Below are positions 36,550 to 45,310 of a DNA stretch of 64,000 nucleotides, piece by piece. The DNA comes from JAODBJ01 sp963782465. GTDB lineage: Bacteria > Actinomycetota > Acidimicrobiia > IMCC26256 > PALSA-610. A program made the translations under genes and the position numbers. The notes under the pieces were generated by a model, which was not told the origin of the DNA, did no database searches, and saw nothing but the letters and a program-made list of their open reading frames with translations. The stretch is taken from the NCBI GenBank assembly GCA_963782465.1, contig CAWAJR010000001.1, positions 310,001-374,000 of the forward strand, in the 5' to 3' direction. Each line of letters begins with the position of its first letter. The first letter of the stretch is position 1.

Positions 36550-37028
36550 GCAACACCCGCGCCTACCTCGGCATCGGGTCGAACCTCGGCGATCGGTTCG
36601 CACACCTTCAGCACGCGATCGACGCGCTGGCCGAGGCCGACGGTGTACGGGTTGCCGCGGTGTCGCGGGTCTACGCGACCGATCCCGTCGGCGGCCCCGA
36701 ACAGGGCGAATTCCTCAACGCGGTCGTCGCGATCGACACGTCACGCTCACCGCACGAACTGCTCGATCTCGCGCACCGGATCGAGGCGTCGGCCCAACGC
36801 ACGCGCACGGTGCGTTGGGGGCCGCGCACGCTCGACGTCGACGTGCTGCTCTACGGCGAGCTTCGGGTCGACGACCCCGACCTCACCATCCCGCATCCTC
36901 GTCTCGGGGAGCGGGCGTTCGTGTTGTTGCCGTTGCGCGACGTCGCGCCCGAACGTGTCGACGATCTCCCCGAAACGCCGAGCGGTGTGCGTGACACCGA
37001 TGTCGCGTTGCGCCTCCCGGTCGGCTAG
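36546..37028 (+). CDS. folK: 2-amino-4-hydroxy-6-hydroxymethyldihydropteridine pyrophosphokinase
   Basis: Transfers pyrophosphate from ATP to hydroxymethyldihydropterin; the product feeds FolP. The 160-residue protein has AYLGIGSNLGDRFAHLQHAI, GGPEQGEFLNAVVAIDT, RWGPRTLDVDVLLYGEL (the Mg-binding DxD) and IPHPRLGERAFVLLPL. GTG 36546 overlaps the folB stop. Confidence 0.96.
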   Translation: MSNTRAYLGIGSNLGDRFAHLQHAIDALAEADGVRVAAVSRVYATDPVGGPEQGEFLNAVVAIDTSRSPHELLDLAHRIEASAQRTRTVRWGPRTLDVDVLLYGELRVDDPDLTIPHPRLGERAFVLLPLRDVAPERVDDLPETPSGVRDTDVALRLPVG

Positions 37029-37037
37029 CGACGACCG

Positions 37038-37919
37038 ATGGACGAGTCTTCCGCGATGGACGACGCCTCGCGCACGCTCGCGCTGGTCGGCCCGGGACGC
37101 GCCGGCACGACGGTTTCGCTCGCGCTGCTCATCGCCGGGTGGCGCGTCACCGCCGTCGCCGGGCGTGCCCCCGATGCCGCTTCGACGATTGCGACGGCGG
37201 CCTGCCTCGACACGTCGACCAGCCTGGTCACCGACGTCGGTCGCGGCGCCGCCCTCGTCGTGATCGCGACCCCCGACGCCGCGATCGAAGCCGTGGCGCT
37301 CGGGTGCGCGGCATCGCTCGAGCCCGGGGCGCTCGTGATCCACCTTGCCGGTTCCCGGGGCCTCGACGTGTTCAACGAACTGCGATCCATCCGGCCCGAC
37401 ATCCGGCTCGGGGCGCTGCACCCGCTGCAGTCGTTCCCCTCCGCATCTTCGGGGCTCGAACGCCTTCCCGGGTCGTGGGCCGCGATCACGGGCGACCCGC
37501 AGGTCGAGGCGCTGGCAACCGAGTTGGCGATGGTGCCGTTCCGGGTCGCCGACGGCCTGCGAGCGCAATACCACGCGGCCGCCGTCGTCGCCTCGAACCA
37601 TGTGATCGCGCTGATGGGCCAGGTCGAGCGGATGGCGCGGGCCTGCGACGTGCCCTACGAAGCGTTCGAACCGCTCGTGCTGGCCTCGGTCGAGAACGCG
37701 TTCCGTCTCGGCCCGCAGGGCGCGCTCACCGGCCCGGTGAGCCGGGGCGACCTTTCGACGGTGCAGGCCCACCTGCAGGCGCTCGACCCGGCCGAACGCG
37801 ACGCGTACCGGGCGCTGGCCCGGGAAGCCGCCCGGCTCGCGGGCCGGCGCGACAACGCGCTCGACCGGCTCCTCGACGATCTCCGCCAGGCGCCTCCCGC
37901 CGATCCCGACGTACACTGA
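37038..37919 (+). CDS. Rossmann-fold DUF2520 protein, PanE-like
   Basis: A 293-residue protein with an N-terminal Rossmann fold (TLALVGPGRAGTTVSLALLI, VVIATPDAAIEAVA) and a helical DUF2520 C-terminal domain (AQYHAAAVVASNHVIALMGQ near residue 180, Asn/His pair conserved). This combination resembles 6-phosphogluconate-dehydrogenase-type reductases and is often seen between folK and panC. No panE or panB lies in the window; it may supply ketopantoate reduction, but direct proof is lacking. Start ATG 37038, ten bases after folK. Confidence 0.75.
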   Translation: MDESSAMDDASRTLALVGPGRAGTTVSLALLIAGWRVTAVAGRAPDAASTIATAACLDTSTSLVTDVGRGAALVVIATPDAAIEAVALGCAASLEPGALVIHLAGSRGLDVFNELRSIRPDIRLGALHPLQSFPSASSGLERLPGSWAAITGDPQVEALATELAMVPFRVADGLRAQYHAAAVVASNHVIALMGQVERMARACDVPYEAFEPLVLASVENAFRLGPQGALTGPVSRGDLSTVQAHLQALDPAERDAYRALAREAARLAGRRDNALDRLLDDLRQAPPADPDVH

Positions 37920-37970
37920 ACGTCCCTGGAGAACCGCAGTCCGGACCTCGTCGAGGCCGGAACCGAGAGG
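37912..37970 (+). promoter_or_regulatory. -10 box, leader hairpin and ribosome site before panC
   Basis: TACACT at 37912-37917 overlaps the end of the DUF2520 gene. A hairpin (TCCGG-x-CCTC ... GAGG-CCGGA, 37940-37961) lies in the leader just before GAGAGG (37965-37970), which is spaced seven bases from the TTG start. The hairpin could influence translation of panC. Confidence 0.45.
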
Positions 37971-37977
37971 TTCGTCG

Positions 37978-38907
37978 TTGCTGTTCATCGACACGGTCGA
38001 GCGCCTGCGCGCGGTTTGTGACGACGCCCGCCGCGCGGGCGCCGTCGTCGGGCTCGTGCCGACGATGGGCTACCTGCACGACGGGCACCGATCGCTGATC
38101 CGAGCCGCTCGCGCCGAGACCGATTTCGTCGTCGTCTCGATCTTCGTGAACCCGCTGCAGTTCGGGCCGAACGAGGACCTCGACCGCTACCCCCGCGACC
38201 TGCGGGCCGATTCCGCGGCCTGCGACGCCGAGGGTGTCGACGCGCTCTTCGCACCCGCCGTGGCCGAGATGTACCCGAGGCCGTCGCTCACCACAGTGTC
38301 GGTCGCGGGGCTGACCGACGCGATGTGCGGCCTCGCCCGGCCGACGCACTTCGACGGTGTGACGACCGTCGTCACCAAGCTGTTCTCGATCGCCGGCCCG
38401 TGCCGTGCGTATTTCGGCCGCAAGGACGCGCAACAGCTTGCCGTGGTCACGCGGATGGCCGAAGACCTCAACCTGCCGGTCGAGGTCGTCGGTTGCCCGC
38501 TCGTACGTGAGCGCGACGGTCTGGCGATGTCGAGCCGGAACGCGTACCTGTCGCCCGCCGAACGCCAAGGTGCGCTCGCACTCTCGCGCTCGTTGCGGGC
38601 CGTCGCCGGGGCCGTCGTCGACGGTGAGCGGCGCGCGAGCGTGTTGCGCTCGATCGTCGTCGACGCGGTCGCGGCCGAACCGCTCGTCGATCTCGAATAC
38701 GTCGACGTGCGCAGCGCGGCCGACCTTCAGGCTCTCGACATGATCGGTGCCGGAGAAGTTCTCGTCGCGCTCGCGGCGCGCACCGGCAACACCCGGCTGA
38801 TCGACAACATCGTGCTCACGGTCGACGGCAACGCCGTGCGCGTCGACGCGGGCATCACCTCCGGGGCCGACCGGCCCTCCGACAACACGCCAAGGGAGCG
38901 AGCGTGA
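37978..38907 (+). CDS. panC: Pantothenate synthetase
   Basis: Joins pantoate and beta-alanine with ATP to make pantothenate. The 309-residue protein has LVPTMGYLHDGHRSLIRAAR (HxGH nucleotide site), VVSIFVNPLQFGPNEDLDRY, YFGRKDAQQLAVVTRMAEDL and RERDGLAMSSRNAYLS. TTG 37978 has GAGAGG seven bases upstream. The stop overlaps the panD start, so beta-alanine supply and use are coupled. Confidence 0.96.
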   Translation: MLFIDTVERLRAVCDDARRAGAVVGLVPTMGYLHDGHRSLIRAARAETDFVVVSIFVNPLQFGPNEDLDRYPRDLRADSAACDAEGVDALFAPAVAEMYPRPSLTTVSVAGLTDAMCGLARPTHFDGVTTVVTKLFSIAGPCRAYFGRKDAQQLAVVTRMAEDLNLPVEVVGCPLVRERDGLAMSSRNAYLSPAERQGALALSRSLRAVAGAVVDGERRASVLRSIVVDAVAAEPLVDLEYVDVRSAADLQALDMIGAGEVLVALAARTGNTRLIDNIVLTVDGNAVRVDAGITSGADRPSDNTPRERA

Positions 38908-39317
38908 ACCGAACGATGATGAAGTCGAAGATCCATCGGGCGACGGTGACCGGCGCGTGCCTCGACTACGTCGGCTCCATCACGCTCGACGCGGAACTGA
39001 TGGCGTTGGCCGACCTGCGAGCGTACGAACAGGTGCACGTCCTCGACATCGACAACGGCGCCCGTTTCGAGACCTACGCGATGTCCGGTGGCCCGGGAGA
39101 CGTCATCTTGAACGGCGCCGCCGCCCGCCTGGTGCAGCCCGGCGACCGGGTCATCGTCATCACCTACGGGTCGTACGACGAAGCGGAGCTGGTGGCGTAC
39201 GAGCCGCGCATTGTGCACGTCGACGAGTGCAACCGGGTGATCCCGGAGCGTGAGGCGGTCGAGCGCGTGGGCAGCAACCTGCTTTACGTTCGGCAAGCCG
39301 CGGCGACGAACTCGTAG
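38904..39317 (+). CDS. panD: Aspartate 1-decarboxylase proenzyme
   Basis: Makes beta-alanine from aspartate after self-cleavage that forms a pyruvoyl group. The cleavage site Gly24-Ser25 is in DYVGSITLDAELM, and the N-terminus MMKSKIHRATVTGACLDY is typical. Length 137 residues is normal. GTG 38904 overlaps the panC stop. Confidence 0.96.
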   Translation: MNRTMMKSKIHRATVTGACLDYVGSITLDAELMALADLRAYEQVHVLDIDNGARFETYAMSGGPGDVILNGAAARLVQPGDRVIVITYGSYDEAELVAYEPRIVHVDECNRVIPEREAVERVGSNLLYVRQAAATNS

Positions 39318-39362
39318 GCTCACCTGGTCATGAGGCGCGGCCCGGCGGAGCGGAAGAGGTAG
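39315..39362 (+). promoter_or_regulatory. -10 box and 10-codon leader ORF abutting nadB
   Basis: TAGGCT (39315-39320) is followed 9 bases later by ATG 39330, which opens a 10-residue frame (MRRGPAERKR) ending in TAG directly before the nadB ATG (TAGATG). A ribosome site GAAGAGG lies inside it. It could couple nadB translation to a short leader. Confidence 0.45.
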
Positions 39363-41000
39363 ATGTTCGACCTTCTGGTGCTCGGCAGCGGCGTCGCGGG
39401 GCTCACGACCGCGCTGCACGCGGCACGGCGTGGCATGTCGGTCTTGGTCGTGACCAAGGGGGAGTTGTCGCATAGCGCGACCCGCTACGCCCAAGGTGGG
39501 GTCGCGGCCGCGCTGGCCGAACCCGATTCCCCCGACCTGCACCTCGCCGACACGCTGGTGGCCGGTGCCGGGCTCTGCGACACCGATGCGGTGCGCATCC
39601 TCGTCACGGAAGGGCCTGCTCGGGTCCGGGAACTGGCGGCCATCGGAGCCGTGTTCGACACCGACCTCGGCGACGACGGCCAATCGCAGCTCCTGCTCGC
39701 GCGTGAAGGAGGCCACTCGCTCGCCCGCGTCGTGCACTCGGGTGGCGACCAGACCGGTGCGGAGATCGAGCGGGCGCTCGTCGAAGCGCTCTACCGGGCC
39801 GACATCGAGGTGCGCGAAGGTTGGTTCGCGCTGGAGTTGCTCGTAGAGCGGGGCCGGTGCGCGGGGGTGCTCGCGATCGATGGCGCCGGCGAGCCGCATT
39901 ACGTGCGAGCGCTCGACACCGTGCTCAGCACGGGGGGTGCCGGTCAGTGCTTCGCCGTCACCACGAACCCGGCGCTCTCCACCGGCGACGGCATCGCGCT
40001 CGCGTTGCGATCCGGTGTCGCGTGTGCCGATCTCGAGTTCATGCAGTTCCACCCGACGGCGCTGCACCATCCGTCGATGCCGCGACCGTTGCTCTCCGAG
40101 GCGCTGCGCGGTGAGGGCGCGGTGTTGCGCGACGACCGTGGTGAAGCGTTCATGACCGGCGAGCATCCCCTCGCCGATCTCGCGCCGCGCGACATCGTTT
40201 CCCGCGCGATCGCGCGATTGATGCGAAGCACCGGCGCGGAGCACGTGTGGCTCGACGCCACGATGATCGACGAGTTCCCCCGCCGGTTCCCGACGATCTG
40301 GGCCGCGTGCCAGAGCGCCGGCCTCGACCCCGAAGAGGAATGGCTGCCCGTGGCGCCGGCCGCGCACTACATGTCGGGTGGGGTGATGACCGATCTCGAC
40401 GGTGCCACGACCCTCAACCGGTTGTGGGCGTGCGGCGAGACCGCCTGCAGCGGTGTGCACGGCGCGAACCGTCTGGCCTCGAATTCCTTGCTCGACGGTT
40501 TGGTGTTCGGTGCGCGCGTCGTCGACGCGGTGATGCGGGGCAAGACCGAGCCCGAGGCGACGGGCGTCATGGCCGGAGTGCTCGACCTGCCGCTCCCGAC
40601 CGCGGTCACGCCCGACCCGGTCGTGCTGCCGAAGGAACGGGCGGCCGAGCCGGCGAAGCTGCGGGCGTCGATCCAGCGCGTGATGTCGCAGGACTGCGGT
40701 GTGGTGCGCGACGCGGCATCCTTGGAAATGGCCGCGGCAACGCTCGCCGACCTTGCTTCGCTTGCCGAGGACCTTCCGCACCGTCACACCGCGACCTATG
40801 AGGCGCTCAACCTCGCCCGGGTCTCGCAGGCGATCGTGGCGAACGCGATCGTGCGTGAAGAGTCGCGCGGTGCGCATACCCGCAGCGACTTCCCGAACCA
40901 GTCCGACGACTTCATCGGGCGATTCGTGATCACCGGCGACGCCGCGCCGACGTTCGTTCCCCTCGCCGAAGCCGCGCTTCACCGGTCGGCGCAAGCATGA
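39363..41000 (+). CDS. nadB: L-aspartate oxidase
   Basis: FAD enzyme that makes iminoaspartate for NAD synthesis. N-terminal dinucleotide fold is LVLGSGVAGLTTALHAARRG; the substrate region includes FMQFHPTALHHPSMPRPLLS, SEALRGEGAVLRDDRGEAF and VAPAAHYMSGGVMTDLDG, with EVHGANRLASNSLLDGLVFG-type C-terminal motif (here SGVHGANRLASNSLLDGLVF). At 545 residues it is full length. The partner nadA is not in the window. Its end contains the CAAGCATGAGCG motif also found in the repeats downstream. Confidence 0.96.
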   Translation: MFDLLVLGSGVAGLTTALHAARRGMSVLVVTKGELSHSATRYAQGGVAAALAEPDSPDLHLADTLVAGAGLCDTDAVRILVTEGPARVRELAAIGAVFDTDLGDDGQSQLLLAREGGHSLARVVHSGGDQTGAEIERALVEALYRADIEVREGWFALELLVERGRCAGVLAIDGAGEPHYVRALDTVLSTGGAGQCFAVTTNPALSTGDGIALALRSGVACADLEFMQFHPTALHHPSMPRPLLSEALRGEGAVLRDDRGEAFMTGEHPLADLAPRDIVSRAIARLMRSTGAEHVWLDATMIDEFPRRFPTIWAACQSAGLDPEEEWLPVAPAAHYMSGGVMTDLDGATTLNRLWACGETACSGVHGANRLASNSLLDGLVFGARVVDAVMRGKTEPEATGVMAGVLDLPLPTAVTPDPVVLPKERAAEPAKLRASIQRVMSQDCGVVRDAASLEMAAATLADLASLAEDLPHRHTATYEALNLARVSQAIVANAIVREESRGAHTRSDFPNQSDDFIGRFVITGDAAPTFVPLAEAALHRSAQA

Positions 41001-41010
41001 GCGGGCAAGC

Positions 41011-41182
41011 ATGAGCGAGCGTTGGGTGAGCGTCAGGCGGCGCATGTGCGAGCGTGGCCCGAGCGGCCCGGGCCTTCGGCCCGAGAGCGGGCAAGCATGA
41101 GCGAGCGTTGGGTGAGCGTCAGGCGGCGCATGTGCGAGCGTGGCCCGAGCGGCCCGGGCCTTCGGCCCGAGAGCGGGCAAGC
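41011..41182 (+). repeat. Two exact 86-bp tandem repeats, each a 29-codon mini-ORF
   Basis: Positions 41011-41096 and 41097-41182 are identical. Each unit opens with ATGAGCGAGCG and encodes a 29-residue frame (MSERWVSVRRRMCERGPSGP and on to ESGQA) that ends in TGA overlapping the ATG of the next unit. The third ATG (41183) is the nadC start. The units also hold a CGGGCC-TTC-GGCCCG hairpin. The mini-ORFs may couple nadB to nadC translation, or the array may be a recent slippage duplication with no function. Confidence 0.75.
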
Positions 41183-42025
41183 ATGAGCGCGTTCGACCCA
41201 CCGGCGGCGGCGCTGCGGTCGATCGTTGCCACCGCGCTCGAAGAAGACCTGGGCTTGCTCGGCGACATCACGACCGTCGCGTGCGTCTCCGAAGACGCGT
41301 TGGCGGAGGCGAACTTCGTCGCACGTCGCGAGGGCGTGCTCGCGGGCGTCGCGGCCGCCGTCGAAGTGTTCCACCAGGTCGACCCGGCCGTCACGGTCAG
41401 CTGGCGGGCCGGCGACGGCGACGCGATCGAAGCCGGCGACGTTCTCGGTACCGTTGCCGGCCGCCTGGCTTCGATCCTGACCGGCGAACGGGTCGCGTTG
41501 AACTTCCTGCAGCACTGTTCGGGGATCGCGTCGCTTACGCGACGTTACGTGCGGGCTTCGCGCGGCAACGTCCGCATCCTCGACACCCGCAAGACCCTGC
41601 CCGGTTTGCGGGCGGTGCAGAAGGCGGCGGTACGCGCGGGTGGCGGCTTCAACCACCGAGATTCGCTCTCGGGCGCAGTGCTGATCAAAGACAACCATCT
41701 CGCCGCGCTCGATATCGCGAAGGCGATCGAACGGTCGCGTTCGCGCTGGCCGGGCCGGGTCGTCGAAGTCGAGTGCGATTCGATCGAGCAGGTGCGGCAG
41801 GCGCGCGACGCCCGTCCCGATGTCGTGCTCGTCGACAACATGACCCCGCAACAGGTGAAGGAAGCCGTTGCGATCCTCGACGGTGTTGCGCGCGTCGAAG
41901 TGTCGGGTGGCATCACCCTCGACACCATTGGTGCCTACGCCGAGACCGGCGCCGATTTCATTTCGGCCGGCGCGCTCACGCATTCCACGCGTGCGCTCGA
42001 CATCGGTCTCGACATCCTGACGTGA
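41183..42025 (+). CDS. nadC: Quinolinate phosphoribosyltransferase
   Basis: Makes nicotinate mononucleotide from quinolinate and PRPP. Landmarks are DLGLLGDITTVACV, LTGERVALNFLQHCSGIASL, RILDTRKTLPGLRAVQKAAV, IKDNHLAAL and VEVSGGITLDTIGAYAETGA with DFISAGALTHST. The 280-residue protein is normal size. ATG 41183 is the third ATGAGCG of the tandem repeat. Confidence 0.96.
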   Translation: MSAFDPPAAALRSIVATALEEDLGLLGDITTVACVSEDALAEANFVARREGVLAGVAAAVEVFHQVDPAVTVSWRAGDGDAIEAGDVLGTVAGRLASILTGERVALNFLQHCSGIASLTRRYVRASRGNVRILDTRKTLPGLRAVQKAAVRAGGGFNHRDSLSGAVLIKDNHLAALDIAKAIERSRSRWPGRVVEVECDSIEQVRQARDARPDVVLVDNMTPQQVKEAVAILDGVARVEVSGGITLDTIGAYAETGADFISAGALTHSTRALDIGLDILT

Positions 42026-42032
42026 GGCGCTG

Positions 42033-42797
42033 ATGTTGCTCGCGATCGATGTCGGGAACACCAACACGGTGGTCGGGTTGTTCAACAACAACGAACTGGC
42101 CGACCACTGGCGGATCGCAACCGACGCCGAGCGCACCTCCGACGAGCTCGCGCTGATGATCCAGCAGTTCCTCGGGTTTCACGGGTTCTCCTTCGCCGAT
42201 GTCATCACCGGGGTCGCGGTTTCGTCGGGTGTGCCGCGCGTGACGGGCGCGCTCCGGGAGATGACCGAGCGGTACTTCGGGTTCCCCGCCCTCGTCCTCG
42301 AACCCGGCGTTCGTACCGGCATGCCGATCCTCTACGACAACCCGAAGGAGGTCGGCGCCGACCGCATCGCCAATGCCGTCGGCGCGTACGACCTTTACGG
42401 CGGTCCGGCGATCGTCGTCGACTTCGGCACCGCGACCACCATCGAGGCGATCAGCGCGAAGGGGGAGTACCTCGGCGGAGCGATCTTTCCCGGTATCGAG
42501 ATCTCGCTCGACGCGCTGTTCGAACGCGCCGCCGGTTTGCGCCGCGTGGAACTCGTCGAACCGAAACACGTCATCGGGAAGTCGTCCGTCGAATCGATCC
42601 AGTCCGGCTGCATCTACGGTTTCAGCGCCCAGGTCGACGGTCTGGTCGACCGGTTCCGGGCCGAGATCGGCGACTGCCCCGCGATCGGTACGGGAGGCCT
42701 CGGTGAGTTGATCATCCCCTACACGCGTACCGTGAGCCACTTCGAGCCGTGGATCACGCTCTACGGGCTACGCATCGTCTTCGAACGGAACCAGTGA
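42033..42797 (+). CDS. coaX: Type III pantothenate kinase
   Basis: Phosphorylates pantothenate, first committed CoA step; linked to the upstream panC/panD products. Landmarks: LLAIDVGNTNTVVGLF (P-loop-like phosphate motif 1), PKEVGADRIANAVGAYDLYG, VVDFGTATTIEAIS, GAIFPGIEISLDALF. 254 residues. Follows nadC by seven bases. Confidence 0.95.
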   Translation: MLLAIDVGNTNTVVGLFNNNELADHWRIATDAERTSDELALMIQQFLGFHGFSFADVITGVAVSSGVPRVTGALREMTERYFGFPALVLEPGVRTGMPILYDNPKEVGADRIANAVGAYDLYGGPAIVVDFGTATTIEAISAKGEYLGGAIFPGIEISLDALFERAAGLRRVELVEPKHVIGKSSVESIQSGCIYGFSAQVDGLVDRFRAEIGDCPAIGTGGLGELIIPYTRTVSHFEPWITLYGLRIVFERNQ

Positions 42798-42804
42798 GCA
42801 CGCC

Positions 42805-44340
42805 ATGACCGACACCCCCCGCGATCTCGAAGGCGGTGCGGCCGAAGAACGCGCGTTGCGCCTCGCGAAGCTCGACGCGGCGCGGGCGCAGGGCATCGAC
42901 CCGTACCCGGTTCGCTTCGAGCGCGACGCCGTCGCGCGCGAACTCCACCGCGCGGTTCGACGACGCGATCGACGCCGGCGCCGAAACCGACGCACGGGTG
43001 CGCATCGCCGGCCGCCTGATGCTCATCCGCCGGCAAGGAAAGCTGGCGTTCGCGCAGCTGCGCGACGGTTCGGGGGCCATCCAGCTCTACGTCTCGCAGA
43101 ACGAGTTGGGCGAGCAGGCGTTCGACCGGTTCAAGACCCTCGACCTCGGCGACTGGGTCGGCGTGTCCGGGCTGGTCATGAAAACCCGGAAGGGTGAGCT
43201 GTCGGTCAAGGTCGACGAGTTCACGCTGCTCTCGAAAGACCTGCGCCCGCTGCCCGACAAGTGGCACGGCCTCTCCGACATCGACACCCGGTACCGGCAG
43301 CGCTACGTCGACCTCGTCGTGAACGAGGAAGCACGCCGGGTGTTCGAAGTGCGCTTCGCGGCGATGCGCGCCGTGCGCGCGTTCCTGGCCGAGCGCGACT
43401 ACCTCGAAGTCGAGACACCGGTCCTCCACCCGGTCGCGGGTGGCGCGACGGCCCGGCCGTTCCACACCCATCACAACGCGCTCGACATGGACCTCTCGCT
43501 GCGGATCGCGCCCGAGCTGTACCTCAAGCGACTGCTCGTCGCGGGGTTCGAGCGCGTGTACGAAGTGGCGCGCGTGTTCCGCAACGAAGGGTTGTCGACC
43601 CGTCACAACACCGAGTTCACGATGCTCGAGTTGTACGAGGCGTACGCCGATTACCACGACATCATGGTGCTCACCGAAGAGATGATCGCCGCCGCGGCGC
43701 GCGAAGCGATCGGGACGCTCACGGTCGAGTGGGAAGGGCACCCGGTCGACCTCACACCGCCGTTCCAGCGGCGCACGATGATCGACCTGATCAAGGAGCA
43801 CGGTGGCGTCGATGTTCACCCGAGCCAGCCGGTCGAGATGCTCCGCAAGATCTGCGACGAACTCGACGTTCCGTACGAGGAGGCCTGGGGCCGGGGAAAC
43901 TCGTCCTCGAGATCTACGAGAAGACCACGGAGGCGAACATCCTCGGCCCGACCTTCGTGTGCGACTACCCGCGCGAGGTCTCGCCGCTCGCCCGCGTGCA
44001 TCGCGACGACCCGACCCTCACGGAACGGTTCGAGTTGATCGTCGGCGGCCGTGAGCTCGCGAACGCGTTCAGCGAGTTGAACGATCCGGTCGACCAGCTT
44101 GCGCGATTCGAAGCGCAGGCGAAGCTCAAGCAGTCGGGTGACGACGAAGCCCACGATGTCGACTACGACTACGTGCGTGCGCTCGAGTACGGACTTCCAC
44201 CCTGTGGCGGCCTCGGATTGGGGATCGACCGTTTGGTGATGCTGCTTGCCGGCGTCACGTCGATCCGCGAAGTCATCCTGTTCCCCCATCTCCGGCCCGA
44301 AGTGTTCGAACATTGGCCGCGCCGAGAGCGGGAGGAATGA
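42805..44340 (+). CDS. lysS: Class II lysyl-tRNA synthetase, two apparent frameshifts
   Basis: Charges tRNA-Lys. Three frames must be joined: MTDTPRDLEGGAAEERAL from ATG 42805; then RFDDAIDAGAETDARVRIAG through the OB-fold RLMLIRRQGKLAFAQLRDG and class II motif 2 VYEVARVFRNEGLSTRHNTEF; then GKLVLEIYEKTTEANILGPT with motif 3 GLPPCGGLGLGIDRLVMLLA. The first junction is an extra C near 42946-42950, the second a missing C in GGGGCCGGGG near 43887-43896 (expected WGPGKLVLE). Both fit sequencing error; the gene is essential and so presumably intact. Confidence 0.92.
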
Positions 44341-44342
44341 CC

Positions 44343-45308
44343 ATGCGGGTACTGGTCACGGGCATGGGTGGTGAACTGGGCACGAGGGTCGCGCAGCTGC
44401 TCGAGGCGCGGAGCGACGTCACCGAGATTGCCGGCTTCGATTTCGTCCCGCCGCGCCGGCGGCTGCGGCGAGCCGAATTCCACCGCATCGATCCCCGCAA
44501 CCGCGACCGGGTCGTCGAGTTCGTCACCGAGTACGCGCCCGAGGTCGTCGCCCATTTCGGTGTCTACGAACCGGCGTCGCGCATGAGCCTGCAGACCGCA
44601 GCCGAACGGACCGAATTGTGCACGGTCGCCGCGCTCGGAGCCGCGGCGCGCACCGGAGCGTTGCAGTACGTCGTCGCGCGTAGCGGCCTGGAGGTGTACG
44701 GCCGCCGCTCGGCGCGAGCGTCGGTCCCCGACGAGAACGTCCCGCCGGAACCGCGCACGCAGTACGGCGTGTCGTTGCTGCAGGTCGAGAAGATCACGGC
44801 CGGGATCGGGCGGCGCCACGACATCCCCGTCTCGTCGCTGCGGTACGCGCCGGTCGTCGGCTCGCACGTCCCGAGCCCGCTCGGGCGGCTACTGCGGCTC
44901 CCGGTCGTGCCGGTGCCGGCATTCGCCGATCCACCGTTCTCGCTGCTGCACCCCGAGGATGCCGCCGCCGCGATGGTCGCGGCGATCGAAAAACGCCACG
45001 ACGGTCCGCTCAACATCGTCGGCGCGGGCGCGGCCACGCCGTGGCAGGCGACGCGGCTGGGCGGCCGGGTTCCGTTGCCGATCGCCGGCCTCCTCTGGGG
45101 ATGGGCGGCGCGGGGAACGGAACTGGGCGGCGCGGCGATCGCCCCGCACATCGTCGAATTGCTGCGCTTCGGGCGTACCGGTTCGGCGGCCCGGGCCACC
45201 GACGCGCTCGGTCTCGGCCCGTTCGAGTCGACACAGGTCGTCTTGCGCGAGTTGTTCGACTGGGCCGACGTCGTCCCGATCGCAACCGCACGCGCGGCGG
45301 TGGCGTGA
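44343..45308 (+). CDS. NAD-dependent epimerase/dehydratase family protein
   Basis: Short-chain extended Rossmann protein, 321 residues. LVTGMGGELGTRVAQLLEAR is the dinucleotide motif, and the core has VVARSGLEVYGRRS followed later by YGVSLLQVEKIT (a YxxxK-like site: Tyr-Gly-Val-Ser, Lys three positions further than usual). Substrate is not clear. It shares a translational unit with the next acyltransferase-like gene, which suggests a lipid or envelope role. ATG 44343 has GGGAGG seven bases upstream. Confidence 0.75.
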   Translation: MRVLVTGMGGELGTRVAQLLEARSDVTEIAGFDFVPPRRRLRRAEFHRIDPRNRDRVVEFVTEYAPEVVAHFGVYEPASRMSLQTAAERTELCTVAALGAAARTGALQYVVARSGLEVYGRRSARASVPDENVPPEPRTQYGVSLLQVEKITAGIGRRHDIPVSSLRYAPVVGSHVPSPLGRLLRLPVVPVPAFADPPFSLLHPEDAAAAMVAAIEKRHDGPLNIVGAGAATPWQATRLGGRVPLPIAGLLWGWAARGTELGGAAIAPHIVELLRFGRTGSAARATDALGLGPFESTQVVLRELFDWADVVPIATARAAVA

Positions 45309-45310
45309 CC

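Noticed and set aside
41001..41182. CRISPR array or insertion-sequence end
   Set aside because: Only two units, no spacers (period is uniform and identical), no Cas genes, and no terminal inverted repeats or target duplication.
38727..41201. An 824-codon minus-strand frame across panD, nadB and the tandem repeats
   Set aside because: It opposes well-supported cofactor genes, and the repeated protein blocks in its N-terminus come only from the 86-bp DNA repeat.
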